Assembly (NCBI RefSeq): GCF_004358105.1
Contig: NZ_SMYL01000004.1
Location: forward strand, 248,001 to 312,000
Reading direction: 5' to 3'
DNA from: Sapientia aquatica
GTDB lineage: Bacteria; Pseudomonadota; Gammaproteobacteria; Burkholderiales; Burkholderiaceae_D
DNA length: 64,000 nucleotides
Position numbers and translations under genes: made by a program. Numbering within the stretch: position 1 is the stretch's first letter; each line of letters begins with the position of its first letter. Positions 55,078 through 63,835 of the stretch are shown piece by piece. Under the pieces are notes generated by a model. The model was not told the origin of the DNA. It searched no databases and saw nothing but the letters and a program-made list of their open reading frames with translations.

Positions 55078-56415
55078 ATGAATATCGACATTCTCTTATT
55101 CGATTTTACGTTTTACTACCCGTTATTCATGGCCTATCTATGGATGATTGGTGGCATTACGTATTATTTCCGTTATGAGCATAAAAGCCATAGCATCAAA
55201 GACCCGATGACGCTGCTCAACAGCACGCCCTTGGTGTCGGTGATCGTGCCGTGCTTTAACGAAGAAGAGAATGTGCACGAAGTCGTTGATGCCTTATCCA
55301 AACTGAATTACCCCAACTACGAAATCATTTGCGTCAACGATGGCAGCAAAGACAATACCGGTCCGATACTCGACGAGTTGACCAATACTTACCCCAAACT
55401 GCGGGTAATTCATCAAGCTAAAAATCAGGGTAAAGCGGTGGGATTAGACACCGCCGCCTTGGTGGCACGCGGTGAATTTTTATTGTGCATGGATGGGGAT
55501 GCGATTCTGGATCCCGATGTGATTCCTTGGATGTTGCAGCATTTTGAAGCGGGCCATCGAGTTGGCGCAGTCACTGGCAATCCGCGCATCCGCACGCGCT
55601 CCACCTTGCTAGGGCGATTGCAGGTGGGTGAATTTTCTTCGATTGTTGGCTTGATTAAGCGCACGCAGCGCATTTACGGGCGCATCTTTACCGTCTCGGG
55701 CGTGGTGGCGATGTTTAGGCGGCGCGCCTTGCTGCATATCGGATTTTGGAGTCCCGACATGCTGACCGAGGATATCGACATCAGTTGGAAGCTACAAACC
55801 AATCATTGGGATATTCGCTTTGAACCACATGCGCTGTGCTGGATTTTGATGCCCGAAACCTTGGCCGGTTTATGGAAACAACGCCTACGCTGGGCCATGG
55901 GTGGGATTCAGGTCATTCGCAAATATCTACCAACGCTGTGCGCGTGGCGTATGCGACGCATGTGGATTATTTATGCCGAATATTTAACCTCGGTGTTTTG
56001 GGCCTATGCCATGGCGACGATTTTGGTAATTTGGTTGCTGGGCTTTGTTATCGACATGCCGTTGCGCTGGCAGATTACCTTAGTTCCCGGCTGGCACGGC
56101 GTGCTGATTGGAACAACGTGTTTGCTGCAAATTTTGATCAGCATGTTTTTGGATAGACATTACGACCACCGTATTTTTCGGCATTTTTTCTGGATGATTT
56201 GGTATCCGCTGGCTTATTGGCTGCTCAATATGTTCACCACCATCTATGCGTTACCGAAAGTATTTATTCGCAAGCGCGGTCGGCGCGCTGTGTGGGTCAG
56301 CCCCGATCGTGGTTTGCGCACGCCGTCGCGCCAAGCCGAGATTAAACCAGCGCCGTTCGTCAGTGCGGATAATCCCGACATTGTGATCCGCGAGCAAAAG
56401 AATCGTGAACGGTAA
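55078..56415 (+). CDS. pgaC: PgaC, PNAG synthase glycosyltransferase
   Basis: 445 residues. An N-terminal membrane helix (YPLFMAYLWMIGGITYYF) is followed by a GT2 domain (about 50-290) with VPCFNEEENV, VNDGSKD, MDGDAILDPD, TEDIDISWKL and QRLRWAMGG (the QxxRW motif), then three to four C-terminal helices. It polymerises N-acetylglucosamine from UDP-GlcNAc and moves the chain across the inner membrane with PgaD. It starts 2 bases after pgaB. Confidence 0.95.
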   Translation: MNIDILLFDFTFYYPLFMAYLWMIGGITYYFRYEHKSHSIKDPMTLLNSTPLVSVIVPCFNEEENVHEVVDALSKLNYPNYEIICVNDGSKDNTGPILDELTNTYPKLRVIHQAKNQGKAVGLDTAALVARGEFLLCMDGDAILDPDVIPWMLQHFEAGHRVGAVTGNPRIRTRSTLLGRLQVGEFSSIVGLIKRTQRIYGRIFTVSGVVAMFRRRALLHIGFWSPDMLTEDIDISWKLQTNHWDIRFEPHALCWILMPETLAGLWKQRLRWAMGGIQVIRKYLPTLCAWRMRRMWIIYAEYLTSVFWAYAMATILVIWLLGFVIDMPLRWQITLVPGWHGVLIGTTCLLQILISMFLDRHYDHRIFRHFFWMIWYPLAYWLLNMFTTIYALPKVFIRKRGRRAVWVSPDRGLRTPSRQAEIKPAPFVSADNPDIVIREQKNRER

Positions 56416-56907
56416 ATGCAGATGAAACAATTAATCTTCGAAAAACCCCACTTAGCTCCGCTTCCCAGCCGAATCGGTTGGGCGTTTTTTACCGCGGCGT
56501 TTTGGATTATCTGGGTTTATCTGTGGATGCCGCTCATCACGCTGTTAATGTGGGCGCTGGGCTTTCGCTATTACGATACTCATTTTTTGCATAATTCGCC
56601 GACCGAATTAATGGATTTGCGTAATATTTTTGTGCTGTATCTATCGATTATCGTCACACTTGGCGCAAGCTTGTTGGCGTGGGCCAGAACCGAATATCTG
56701 CGCTTTCGTAACGTTAATCGCCGCACCCGACCAACGGCGGTGACGACCGACGAATTAGCCGAATTCGCCAAAATCAAACCCGACACCATGGCCACCTTGT
56801 CCCGAGTGCGCCACATGACGGCGCATCACGATGAACACGGCAAATTCTTGTACGCGACCTTCGATAAGGCGGAACATCTCTTGCCAGAGCTGCCCAAAGA
56901 CAAGTAG
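56416..56907 (+). CDS. pgaD: PgaD, PNAG synthase accessory subunit
   Basis: 163 residues with two membrane helices (WAFFTAAFWIIWVYLWMPLI and IFVLYLSIIVTLGASLLAWA) and a cytoplasmic tail, as in PgaD, the subunit that stabilises PgaC and, in E. coli, takes part in cyclic-di-GMP binding. The sequence is weakly conserved across bacteria, but position and topology are decisive. It starts right after the pgaC stop. No cyclic-di-GMP enzyme gene is adjacent here. Confidence 0.88.
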   Translation: MQMKQLIFEKPHLAPLPSRIGWAFFTAAFWIIWVYLWMPLITLLMWALGFRYYDTHFLHNSPTELMDLRNIFVLYLSIIVTLGASLLAWARTEYLRFRNVNRRTRPTAVTTDELAEFAKIKPDTMATLSRVRHMTAHHDEHGKFLYATFDKAEHLLPELPKDK

Positions 56908-56922
56908 TCACCAAGCCCGATG

Positions 56923-57456
56923 CTAAGAAATTGATTTCGTCATGCGCGCACCGGGCAAGATAACGCCGCTCGAAGTCGGTATCTGCAATCGCTCAGTCAC
57001 CACATAACCATATGCGCTGTAGAGCGGCTCGCCCGCAATCGTTGCCATCAACTCTAGGCTGCTAAAGCCTTCCGCCTTGGCCGCCACTTCGCACAATCCT
57101 AAAATCAGCCGGCCAATTCCGCGGCGTGCAAAGTCAGGATGGGTGTACATAGCCCGCACCCGCGCCGCTTCGCTCAAGGGATTGAGCAAACGCGCATCGC
57201 GCCCGCGCGAATGATCGCCGCCATACAACGTCGCACGCCGACTCCAACCACCGCAACCAACGATGCGCCCATCGAGTTCGATCACAAAATAGGTCCCGTC
57301 TTCTACCAAGCTGGTATCGACGCCCATGATTTCGAACGACGCTTGTACGCCCGCTGAGTCGAGGAAATTTCCAACCAGCTTGGTGATCGCTTGCGCCATT
57401 AATTCGCGCAAAACGGGTAAGTCGGCAGGTACGGCTTTTCGGTGGCTAAAGTTCAT
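56923..57456 (-). CDS. GNAT-family N-acetyltransferase
   Basis: 177 residues from the ATG at 57456 (MNFSHRKAVPADLPVLREL); a GTG at 57492 is the alternative. The GNAT fold is shown by HRKAVPADLPVLRELMAQAI at the start, FVIELDGRIVGCGGWSRR as the central strand and AMYTHPDFARRGIGRLILGL as the acetyl-CoA-binding loop (RRGIGR). The acceptor is unknown. A copy of the dispersed palindrome lies 63 bases upstream. Confidence 0.9.
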   Translation of the reverse strand: MNFSHRKAVPADLPVLRELMAQAITKLVGNFLDSAGVQASFEIMGVDTSLVEDGTYFVIELDGRIVGCGGWSRRATLYGGDHSRGRDARLLNPLSEAARVRAMYTHPDFARRGIGRLILGLCEVAAKAEGFSSLELMATIAGEPLYSAYGYVVTERLQIPTSSGVILPGARMTKSIS

Positions 57457-57518
57457 AAGGCTAGTCAAATTAGTAAATCCAGTGGGGTGCACGAATTTTG
57501 ATTATTCGTTATTCCAAA

Positions 57519-57536
57519 ATACCCTATTTAGGGCAT
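57519..57536. repeat. Dispersed palindrome, copy 4 (one mismatch, inverted)
   Basis: On the minus strand ATGCCCTAAATAGGGTAT, differing from the other copies at one base. It sits between the divergent GNAT gene (63 bases away) and the DUF805-pilin gene (165 bases away). Confidence 0.8.
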
Positions 57537-57700
57537 TGCCGATGACTGAAATACGCGCTACAGTCATACGGCGTTGCATGTTAGCAACTTTTAACCATCC
57601 AGTACCTACAGCGCACAGTTGCATTCCTCCATCGTATCTAGAGGCAAGCCATCCGACCAATCTCGATAAGATAACAACGATCTCTACTTAGAAAGTAACC

Positions 57701-58420
57701 ATGGCAAACGAATACGTCAGCGCACTGAGCAACTACGCCAACTTTAGCGGCCGAGCGACTCGCAAAGAATACTGGATGTTCACTTTATATAATTTGTTGA
57801 TTTCAATCGGCCTCATGGTGATTGGACGTTCCGCCTTTCATTCTGACGCGCTCTACAACTTGTATTCCTTAGCCATGCTCATTCCCTCAATTGCCGTCGG
57901 CGTGCGTCGCATGCACGATATCGGACGCAGCGGTTGGTGGCTGCTCGTGCCGATTGTGAATTTGGTGTTCGCCTGCACCGCAACGGTTGATCTGGAAAGC
58001 AATGAGCGCCCCAAACTATCGGGCCTTGCTCTGGCAGCGGGCATAGTGCTAATACTTATTCCCATCATCGGGATTCTGGCCGCGATTGCAATTCCGGCCT
58101 ACCAAACCTACACTGTCAAAGCGAAAATGGTCGAAGTAATGGCGGTGGGCAAACAAGCAGAAACAAGCGTCGCAAACTATATCGATAAAAATGGCCTAGC
58201 GCCGACAAATTTAAATCAAACTGACTTTACCGGAACATCGAAATTTATTAGCGATATTGCGGTAGAACCGGTCAACGGCGACATCACGCTGACCTTGAAT
58301 TTTGTGCCCTTAAAGGATAAAAAAATCATACTACGTCCTTTCCGAGGAACCGGCACGACGATGTGGTCATGCAGCGGGTTGGGGATACAGCAGCAGTATT
58401 TGCCGTCGAATTGTTTGTAA
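57701..58420 (+). CDS. DUF805 protein fused to a type IV pilin-like domain
   Basis: 239 residues. The N-terminal half (about 8-100) is a DUF805 membrane domain with three helices (YANFSGRATRKEYWMFTLYN, MLIPSIAVGVRRMHDIGRSG, WWLLVPIVNLVFAC). The C-terminal half follows the PilA pattern: a hydrophobic helix ending IIGILAAIAIPAYQTYTVKA (122-141), then a small domain with Cys224 and Cys238 placed like the pilin disulfide. The prepilin peptidase site (Gly before Phe, with Glu at +5) is missing; the pilin helix is entered from DUF805 instead. It is therefore probably a membrane protein that borrows a pilin head. The gene is alone, without pil genes. Confidence 0.8.
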   Translation: MANEYVSALSNYANFSGRATRKEYWMFTLYNLLISIGLMVIGRSAFHSDALYNLYSLAMLIPSIAVGVRRMHDIGRSGWWLLVPIVNLVFACTATVDLESNERPKLSGLALAAGIVLILIPIIGILAAIAIPAYQTYTVKAKMVEVMAVGKQAETSVANYIDKNGLAPTNLNQTDFTGTSKFISDIAVEPVNGDITLTLNFVPLKDKKIILRPFRGTGTTMWSCSGLGIQQQYLPSNCL

Positions 58421-58504
58421 GCGACTTATTGGATCGTTGTTGCCGACTATGCCTGCATTCGGCATCCGTTAGCCAACCAATAAGTCAGCTAGCAACTATC
58501 CACA

Positions 58505-58547
58505 AATAAAAAAACGGACATCGCAAAAATGTCCGTTTTCTTTTTTC
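58505..58547. terminator. Bidirectional terminator between the DUF805-pilin gene and the TonB receptor gene
   Basis: AAAACGGACAT (58511-58521) pairs perfectly with ATGTCCGTTTT (58529-58539), with T-rich sequence after it on the plus strand and A-rich sequence before it. It serves both convergent genes. Confidence 0.9.
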
Positions 58548-58587
58548 TACTCAGGGAATGCTCACAGCAAATTCCCCCCATCTCATA

Positions 58588-61482
58588 TCAATAGAATTTA
58601 TAGTTAGCACTTAAATTCAAGATACGACCTTGAGCATCTTGCAGGTTGGTACCGTAAGTTGCGCCAAGACCAAAGCCCTTAATATCAATCGGCGCTTTTT
58701 GTTGGAACACGTTAATTACGTTCAATCCTAAGGTCAGGTTTTTAATCCCGTTATAAGAAATCGCATAATCAGTAGTTCTGTGCGAAGCGACATGACATTG
58801 AGCCGGAGTCAGATTATTGGCGGCGCAACCAGCAGCGTTCCAATTGGTATCTTGTTGTCCAGCTTGCTCACTAAATCCGCCGGTGTAGTTATAGCGCAAA
58901 GAGTTAGAGAAGCTCTTGAAGTCCCACACCAAAGTGAAGTTTGCAGCGAAGTGTGGAATATAGTAACTGCCGACCAAATTGTCACTCAAGGTGCTCACTG
59001 AGGTGTCATAAAACTTCAGCGTGTAGGTACCATCCAAGGTTTCACGTAAGCTACCGAACTGACCCAGACTTTGCTTTCCAAGGAAAGCGATGTCGATTCC
59101 GCTGGTTTTTTGTTCAGAGATATTCTGCATGGCGCGAATAATATCTTGAACTGCTCCAGCAGTAACGCCGTAAGTCGTAAAATCGTTTTGACCTCCGAGA
59201 GCTGCATCGTTGCTCAGGAAGGATTGATCGGCAGCGGTGTTGAACGGCCGACGATTAACGATAGAACCCGCTGGCGTTGCGCCGACCGAGGCTTGGTTGA
59301 GCAATTGCTGCGCACCTTGCAAACCAATTACGTTGGAGCGATCAATGCTGAAGAAATCGAGCGTCGTCGCGTAACCTTTAACTGGTTCAAAAACGATACC
59401 CAAGGAATAGCTCTTCGATGTTTCTGGTTTGAGCCCAGGGTTGTTTTTGACTTCATCAGGAATAGACGCTGAACATTCATTACCCTGAACTGCCAAAGCA
59501 CGCGCCGAAATCAATGCAGCTTGTTGTGCAGTCAGTGCGGGGTTAGCCGCTGCTTTGTTCAAGTCATTCTGTAACTGGGTCGCTGCCGCACAACGCAGTG
59601 GATCTTGCACACCCGGATCAAACGCAAATTTCAACGAGTTAGCGCTTTCAATCAGATTCGGTGCGCGGAAACCGTGTTCGATGGTCGCGCGAAATTTCAA
59701 TGAATCGGTTGGCGAGTACAGAGCCGCTAATTTAGGTGAAAAATGCGCCGATAAATTAGGGAATTTATCTAAACGCAGCGCTGGTGTGACCTCAAGGTTT
59801 TTCAACACAGGAATACTAAACTCGGAATAGACCGACTCAATATTGCGGGATGAATTTGCTTCGCTGATTCCGTAACCGACGATGTCACCGGTTTTTAAAT
59901 TGTTACTATCGTCTAGGACCATGCTTTCATGGCGTAACTCAGCACCAAACGCTACGTTGATTGGGCCAGCGGGTAAGTTATAAATCGGACCCGAAATTTT
60001 TGCATCGGCGAATTCAGCCTGTGTCTTACCCGTGCTGAAATACACGGGGAACAGAGTATTCAAAACTGACGCGCTGTTAGTTCCACCTGCGCGATAGCCA
60101 CCGGGTTGGTTGAAGAAGTTTGGATCGGTAGCGTTATACGACAAGCCAACATTAGGATTGGTATTGCCGTAAAAATTATTGTAGTCACCGATTTCTTTAA
60201 TAAAGCCAGAACTACTAAAGGTTCCCTGCGATGTCGAGGTGACCTTAGAACCCATCACACCAGCGGCCGCTTCCCAGTCGAATGCCTTGAACGAGCCACG
60301 TAATCCACCTAAAACACGGTATTGAGTGCCTTCAACATTGTTATACGAAGGTGCATCTAAAAAGCGCAGACGAATCTCAGCACCATCATCACCCGTGGTA
60401 TTAATCGGGTCGTTGGCCGCCAGTCCGAGATAATTAAAGGTCAGTGGTTGACCAGTCGATGGATTACCCCATGTTGTTGGACTCTGAGCGCCATACAACG
60501 GAACGGGAGAAATATAATTTGTTTTCCCTTTGGAGTAGCTCACCTCAGCAAAAGCCTGTGTGCCATCGCCTAAATTGAACGTACCTGTGCTGTAAAAGTT
60601 ACTGCGAGTGGCTTCAGGAATGGCCTGATATTGTTGCGACCGATTGTATTTACATAAGCCACCACGAATCAGCCCTGGATCGCAACCCGGCAAGGGTGTT
60701 GAATTGGCACCATCAATCAAGTTACCGTGCGAGTAGGTCGATAACGCCCCAAAGTTAGGCGAAGTCGCGATCAAAGCGGGATTGGTGTATTGCTGCACCT
60801 CACTCCACATAACGCTCTGGCGTTTAAATAGATCGGCATTGACTAAAACATTAAATCCGTCATTCGCATAGTCACCAAAGCCCGCGGTAATCGATGCCTT
60901 GCTAGTGCCAAACTTGTGACTTTGGATCGATTTTTGGGTATCAGCGCTGACCTCAACGCCTTGATAGTTTTGGCGGGTAATGATGTTAATTACCCCGGCC
61001 ACAGCATCCGAACCGTAAATCGCCGATGCACCGCTTTTTAACACTTCGACACGCTCAACAGCATCGATAGGAATCGAATCGACATTGCTAAATACTTCGG
61101 TGAAGTTGGCAAAGCCAAAGGTCGCGATGCGACGCCCGTTGACCAGCACCAACGTTGACTGCGCGCCCAAGTTGCGCAATGACGCTTCTGTGCCGCCCGG
61201 CGCAAACGAGTTGCTGCCGCCGATATCGGTTAAATTCCCTTGCGATGACGATGCCGAAATATTGGCAATCAAATCGGAAACATTGGTTACACCTTGGCGA
61301 ACGATGTCTTCACGTTTGAGAATTTGCAGCGGTGAAGCAGTCTCGGAATCGATGGTTTTAATATTTGATCCGGTGATAAACACCTTCTCCACTTGCTTAT
61401 CGGATTCCTGAGCTTGCTGCGCGTAGGCCCCAACAGCAAAGCCGCCTACCAACATTGCTACAGCCAATTGTATCGGCTTCAT
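58588..61482 (-). CDS. TonB-dependent receptor with signal peptide and plug domain
   Basis: 964 residues from the ATG at 61482 (MKPIQLAVAMLVGGFAVGAY), with AGGGA upstream; an in-frame ATG at 61509 would extend the signal peptide. EKVFITGSNIKTIDSETASP marks the start of the plug. RNLGAQSTLVLVNGRR and RVEVLKSGASAIYGSDAVAG are the plug motifs of the large receptor group that includes many peptide and sugar receptors of Shewanella and Xanthomonas type. The barrel ends in KFY. No regulator or substrate-specific gene is adjacent, so the ligand is open. A perfect palindrome lies 216 bases upstream. Confidence 0.94.
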   Translation of the reverse strand: MKPIQLAVAMLVGGFAVGAYAQQAQESDKQVEKVFITGSNIKTIDSETASPLQILKREDIVRQGVTNVSDLIANISASSSQGNLTDIGGSNSFAPGGTEASLRNLGAQSTLVLVNGRRIATFGFANFTEVFSNVDSIPIDAVERVEVLKSGASAIYGSDAVAGVINIITRQNYQGVEVSADTQKSIQSHKFGTSKASITAGFGDYANDGFNVLVNADLFKRQSVMWSEVQQYTNPALIATSPNFGALSTYSHGNLIDGANSTPLPGCDPGLIRGGLCKYNRSQQYQAIPEATRSNFYSTGTFNLGDGTQAFAEVSYSKGKTNYISPVPLYGAQSPTTWGNPSTGQPLTFNYLGLAANDPINTTGDDGAEIRLRFLDAPSYNNVEGTQYRVLGGLRGSFKAFDWEAAAGVMGSKVTSTSQGTFSSSGFIKEIGDYNNFYGNTNPNVGLSYNATDPNFFNQPGGYRAGGTNSASVLNTLFPVYFSTGKTQAEFADAKISGPIYNLPAGPINVAFGAELRHESMVLDDSNNLKTGDIVGYGISEANSSRNIESVYSEFSIPVLKNLEVTPALRLDKFPNLSAHFSPKLAALYSPTDSLKFRATIEHGFRAPNLIESANSLKFAFDPGVQDPLRCAAATQLQNDLNKAAANPALTAQQAALISARALAVQGNECSASIPDEVKNNPGLKPETSKSYSLGIVFEPVKGYATTLDFFSIDRSNVIGLQGAQQLLNQASVGATPAGSIVNRRPFNTAADQSFLSNDAALGGQNDFTTYGVTAGAVQDIIRAMQNISEQKTSGIDIAFLGKQSLGQFGSLRETLDGTYTLKFYDTSVSTLSDNLVGSYYIPHFAANFTLVWDFKSFSNSLRYNYTGGFSEQAGQQDTNWNAAGCAANNLTPAQCHVASHRTTDYAISYNGIKNLTLGLNVINVFQQKAPIDIKGFGLGATYGTNLQDAQGRILNLSANYKFY

Positions 61483-61905
61483 TTTATTATCCCTGCGGTA
61501 TTGATTCATTCCGACTCCCCGGTTAATAACGTTAGTTAAATAATTGTTTTAGGTAAGCAACCATTGGTCATCGCGCGATTTGCGATGCCATAAAAATGCT
61601 GCAGTAGTTGACTGAGTTCAGCTGCCTATTTTTTCGGCACATGTTTTTTGGCCGAAAGCAACACCTTCGATTGCCCTTCGACTGTAACGAAAATGTGACT
61701 TGCTGAACAGCAAGTTGTTGTGGGGAAGTAACACTAAAGGGGGAATTTCGGGACAAAAATTAGAATGTTTTACGATAAGGAAAGAAGAAAGTTAAATAAT
61801 GCCAATTAGCCGTCAATCCGCGCAACAAAATACAGCGATTGAACGCCCAGTTGCAAGAACCGATCGCGCTATCAACGCGGTTAAACGTGGATAGGACTGC
61901 GCTGT
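61483..61905. other. Intergenic region with an 18-base palindrome
   Basis: 423 bases. ACTTGCTGAACAGCAAGT (61698-61715) is a perfect palindrome with an AA centre in the upstream region of the receptor gene. A 31-codon open frame at 61799-61894 with an upstream AAGGAAAG is discussed as rejected. No other feature seen. Confidence 0.5.
61698..61715. promoter_or_regulatory. Perfect 18-base palindrome upstream of the second receptor gene
   Basis: ACTTGCTG-AA-CAGCAAGT, eight base pairs each side. It lies 216 bases from the receptor start. A dimeric transcription factor site is likely; the regulator is unknown. Confidence 0.45.
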
Positions 61906-62331
61906 TTAGGAAGTCGACGCGATCCCGTAGTTGATCGCCGCAGCAAGAACCTCCATATCGATATCCGCGCGCTTTTTGAATTTAATACAGTAACTCGTCA
62001 CGCTAGCTTTACCGATGGTTTTACCAAAAGTCTGTGTCAAATAATCCTTGTCTTTGAGTCCCATAATGTAGACCGAAATGCCCGCGGTATTGGCGCTCAA
62101 ACCGATCTGATAAAACGGCTTGGTCGTACCATCCGCATAGTGCAAAGTTTGCTGTCCGTAACCAATGTTGGGATTGGAAACGATCTTGCCGTCCTCGTTT
62201 TTACCATCGAGAAACCACAATTTTGCCGCGGGCATGAGCGCTAAAATCGTCTGATGTAAGCTCACCATATCGTCCGCTTTTGCCGCTGGTTGGCTACCGA
62301 TATAGGCTTTGATTTGCTCTTCAATTTTCAT
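61906..62331 (-). CDS. DUF1801 (YdhG-like) protein
   Basis: 141 residues, cytoplasmic, with the DUF1801 pattern (MVSLHQTILALMPAAKLWFL, KPFYQIGLSANTAGISVYIM, KASVTSYCIKFKKRADIDME). The family has an iron-chaperone-like, frataxin-similar fold in some members; the function is not established. The start ATG has a weak ribosome site. A GTATTC-N7-GAATAC inverted repeat lies about 30 bases upstream. Confidence 0.85.
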   Translation of the reverse strand: MKIEEQIKAYIGSQPAAKADDMVSLHQTILALMPAAKLWFLDGKNEDGKIVSNPNIGYGQQTLHYADGTTKPFYQIGLSANTAGISVYIMGLKDKDYLTQTFGKTIGKASVTSYCIKFKKRADIDMEVLAAAINYGIASTS

Positions 62332-62653
62332 GTTGGCTGCTCGAAGGTTTTTTTGAATTGAGTATTCTCGAATTGAATACGGACGTCATTGGGCGCAGTT
62401 GCCTTACAACGCTTGATTGCAAAAGGTATTCACAAGCGGCTCAAATTTAACCATATCTGATCAAGCAATGGACAACATTTCGCAGACGAAACAATCGCTG
62501 TGTCCTTGTCACTAAAAATTGCTAATTTGAAATTTTTAATTTATTGTCGTTCCATTCTGCGCGGTCGCAGTCATTTGTTTAGGTTTAAACGACGCAAGGC
62601 TGCACCGCCGCTAACGTCCCGCATCTGCGTCACCAATTTAACGAAAGCAAACA
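62332..62653. other. Divergent intergenic region
   Basis: 322 bases with no convincing gene. GTATTC (62362-62367) and GAATAC (62375-62380) form an inverted repeat near the DUF1801 start. An AT-rich stretch (AAAAATT...AAATTTTT, about 62513-62537) lies in the centre. Otherwise nothing seen. Confidence 0.5.
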
Positions 62654-63835
62654 ATGAACTCCGAGAGAATCGATGAATTCGAATCGCTGCGCGGCCTGAT
62701 GGCGCTGTGGGTGGTGATCGGGCATGTTCTGCTGTCGTTCCAAGCACCTGCATCGTTGGACGGGGTGGTTTGGCGACTCTTGGAAGCAAATGGAAAAGCC
62801 GTTGACGTATTCATTATCCTCAGCGGCTTTATTATTTTTTATCTGCTCGGGCACAACCCTGAGCACTACAGTCGATACATTGCGCGGCGTTTCTTGCGCT
62901 TATTTCCGGCCTACGCCATTTGCCTACTTATTTCAATCGCCATGCTGCCGCTCACCGATGCTGCGCTGCATGCGATGCATCCAGCCACCCAGCGCACACT
63001 GTCGAGAATCGCTATTCTGCAAGCCGGTTCAGACCAATTTTGGCCGCATCTTTTAGCGCACCTAACAATGCTGCATGGGCTCATACCGCAAATTATGCTA
63101 CCGATGACCGACTACGTTTTCCTTGGTCAAGCATGGAGTATTTCGGTGGAATGGCAATTCTATCTGCTCGCGCCTTTCGTGTTATGGATGTGCACCTTGG
63201 CAAAGCGATGGATAGGCTTGGTGATGTTGGGGATTTTTTGCGCCGCAGTGTTTAATGCGCGGCTGCGATTCGGCGAAGGTTTTATCGGCGCACACATCGC
63301 TTACTTCGCGCTCGGTTGCTGCTCTTATTTTTTCTGGCAAGCCGATAAAGATAAACTTGCCAAAGTAGCGCGACACACGGGATGGCTCATCGCCGCTGCC
63401 GGCCTTGCTGGCGCGCTGCTATTCCCAAACCAAGGGCAGGCAGTGATTTGGATTATCGTTTTGTTGAGTTGCAATAGCATGCGATTTTCGACAATACGCC
63501 AACCTGCGCAACTCATATCGTCCCTGCTGCTATCACCAATTCTGCGCTGGTTGGGACGAATTTCTTATTCGGCCTATTTGGTGCACATGATTATTCTGAA
63601 TTTGATGTTGTGGCTGTTAGCAAACGCAGGGCTAGAACCCATTCCAATGCTAGTAGCAACTTTAACTGGAACCTTGATCGGCACATTGATTGCTGCCGAT
63701 GTTTTACATCGAGCGGTTGAGCTGCCCTGCATCAAGTTTGGTCGCAGGCTGCCAGAACGGCTTTTTGTGGTCGGTACTAAATCAATCAAACCGGCAAAAT
63801 CAAACTCACCACCAGCCCGCCACCATCGCGATTAG
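62654..63835 (+). CDS. Acyltransferase-3 family membrane protein (OafA/YrhL-like)
   Basis: 393 residues with ten or so helices. FESLRGLMALWVVIGHVLLS at about 10-29 carries the family Arg and His near TM1, and YIARRFLRLFPAYAICLLI is the second conserved block. These proteins move acyl groups from the cytoplasm to surface polysaccharides or other extracytoplasmic acceptors. The acceptor is unknown; the PNAG cluster is 6 kb away and not linked. The last 50 bases overlap the end of the convergent kinase gene. Confidence 0.88.
   Translation: MNSERIDEFESLRGLMALWVVIGHVLLSFQAPASLDGVVWRLLEANGKAVDVFIILSGFIIFYLLGHNPEHYSRYIARRFLRLFPAYAICLLISIAMLPLTDAALHAMHPATQRTLSRIAILQAGSDQFWPHLLAHLTMLHGLIPQIMLPMTDYVFLGQAWSISVEWQFYLLAPFVLWMCTLAKRWIGLVMLGIFCAAVFNARLRFGEGFIGAHIAYFALGCCSYFFWQADKDKLAKVARHTGWLIAAAGLAGALLFPNQGQAVIWIIVLLSCNSMRFSTIRQPAQLISSLLLSPILRWLGRISYSAYLVHMIILNLMLWLLANAGLEPIPMLVATLTGTLIGTLIAADVLHRAVELPCIKFGRRLPERLFVVGTKSIKPAKSNSPPARHHRD

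Noticed and set aside
57326-57691. 121-codon plus-strand open frame opposite the GNAT gene start
   Set aside because: Its first half is the complement of the GNAT gene, and the rest covers the palindrome and promoter of the DUF805-pilin gene.
61799-61894. 31-codon open frame with an upstream AAGGAAAG
   Set aside because: The ribosome site is 12 or more bases from the ATG and the peptide is compositionally plain. A real small protein cannot be excluded but is not supported.
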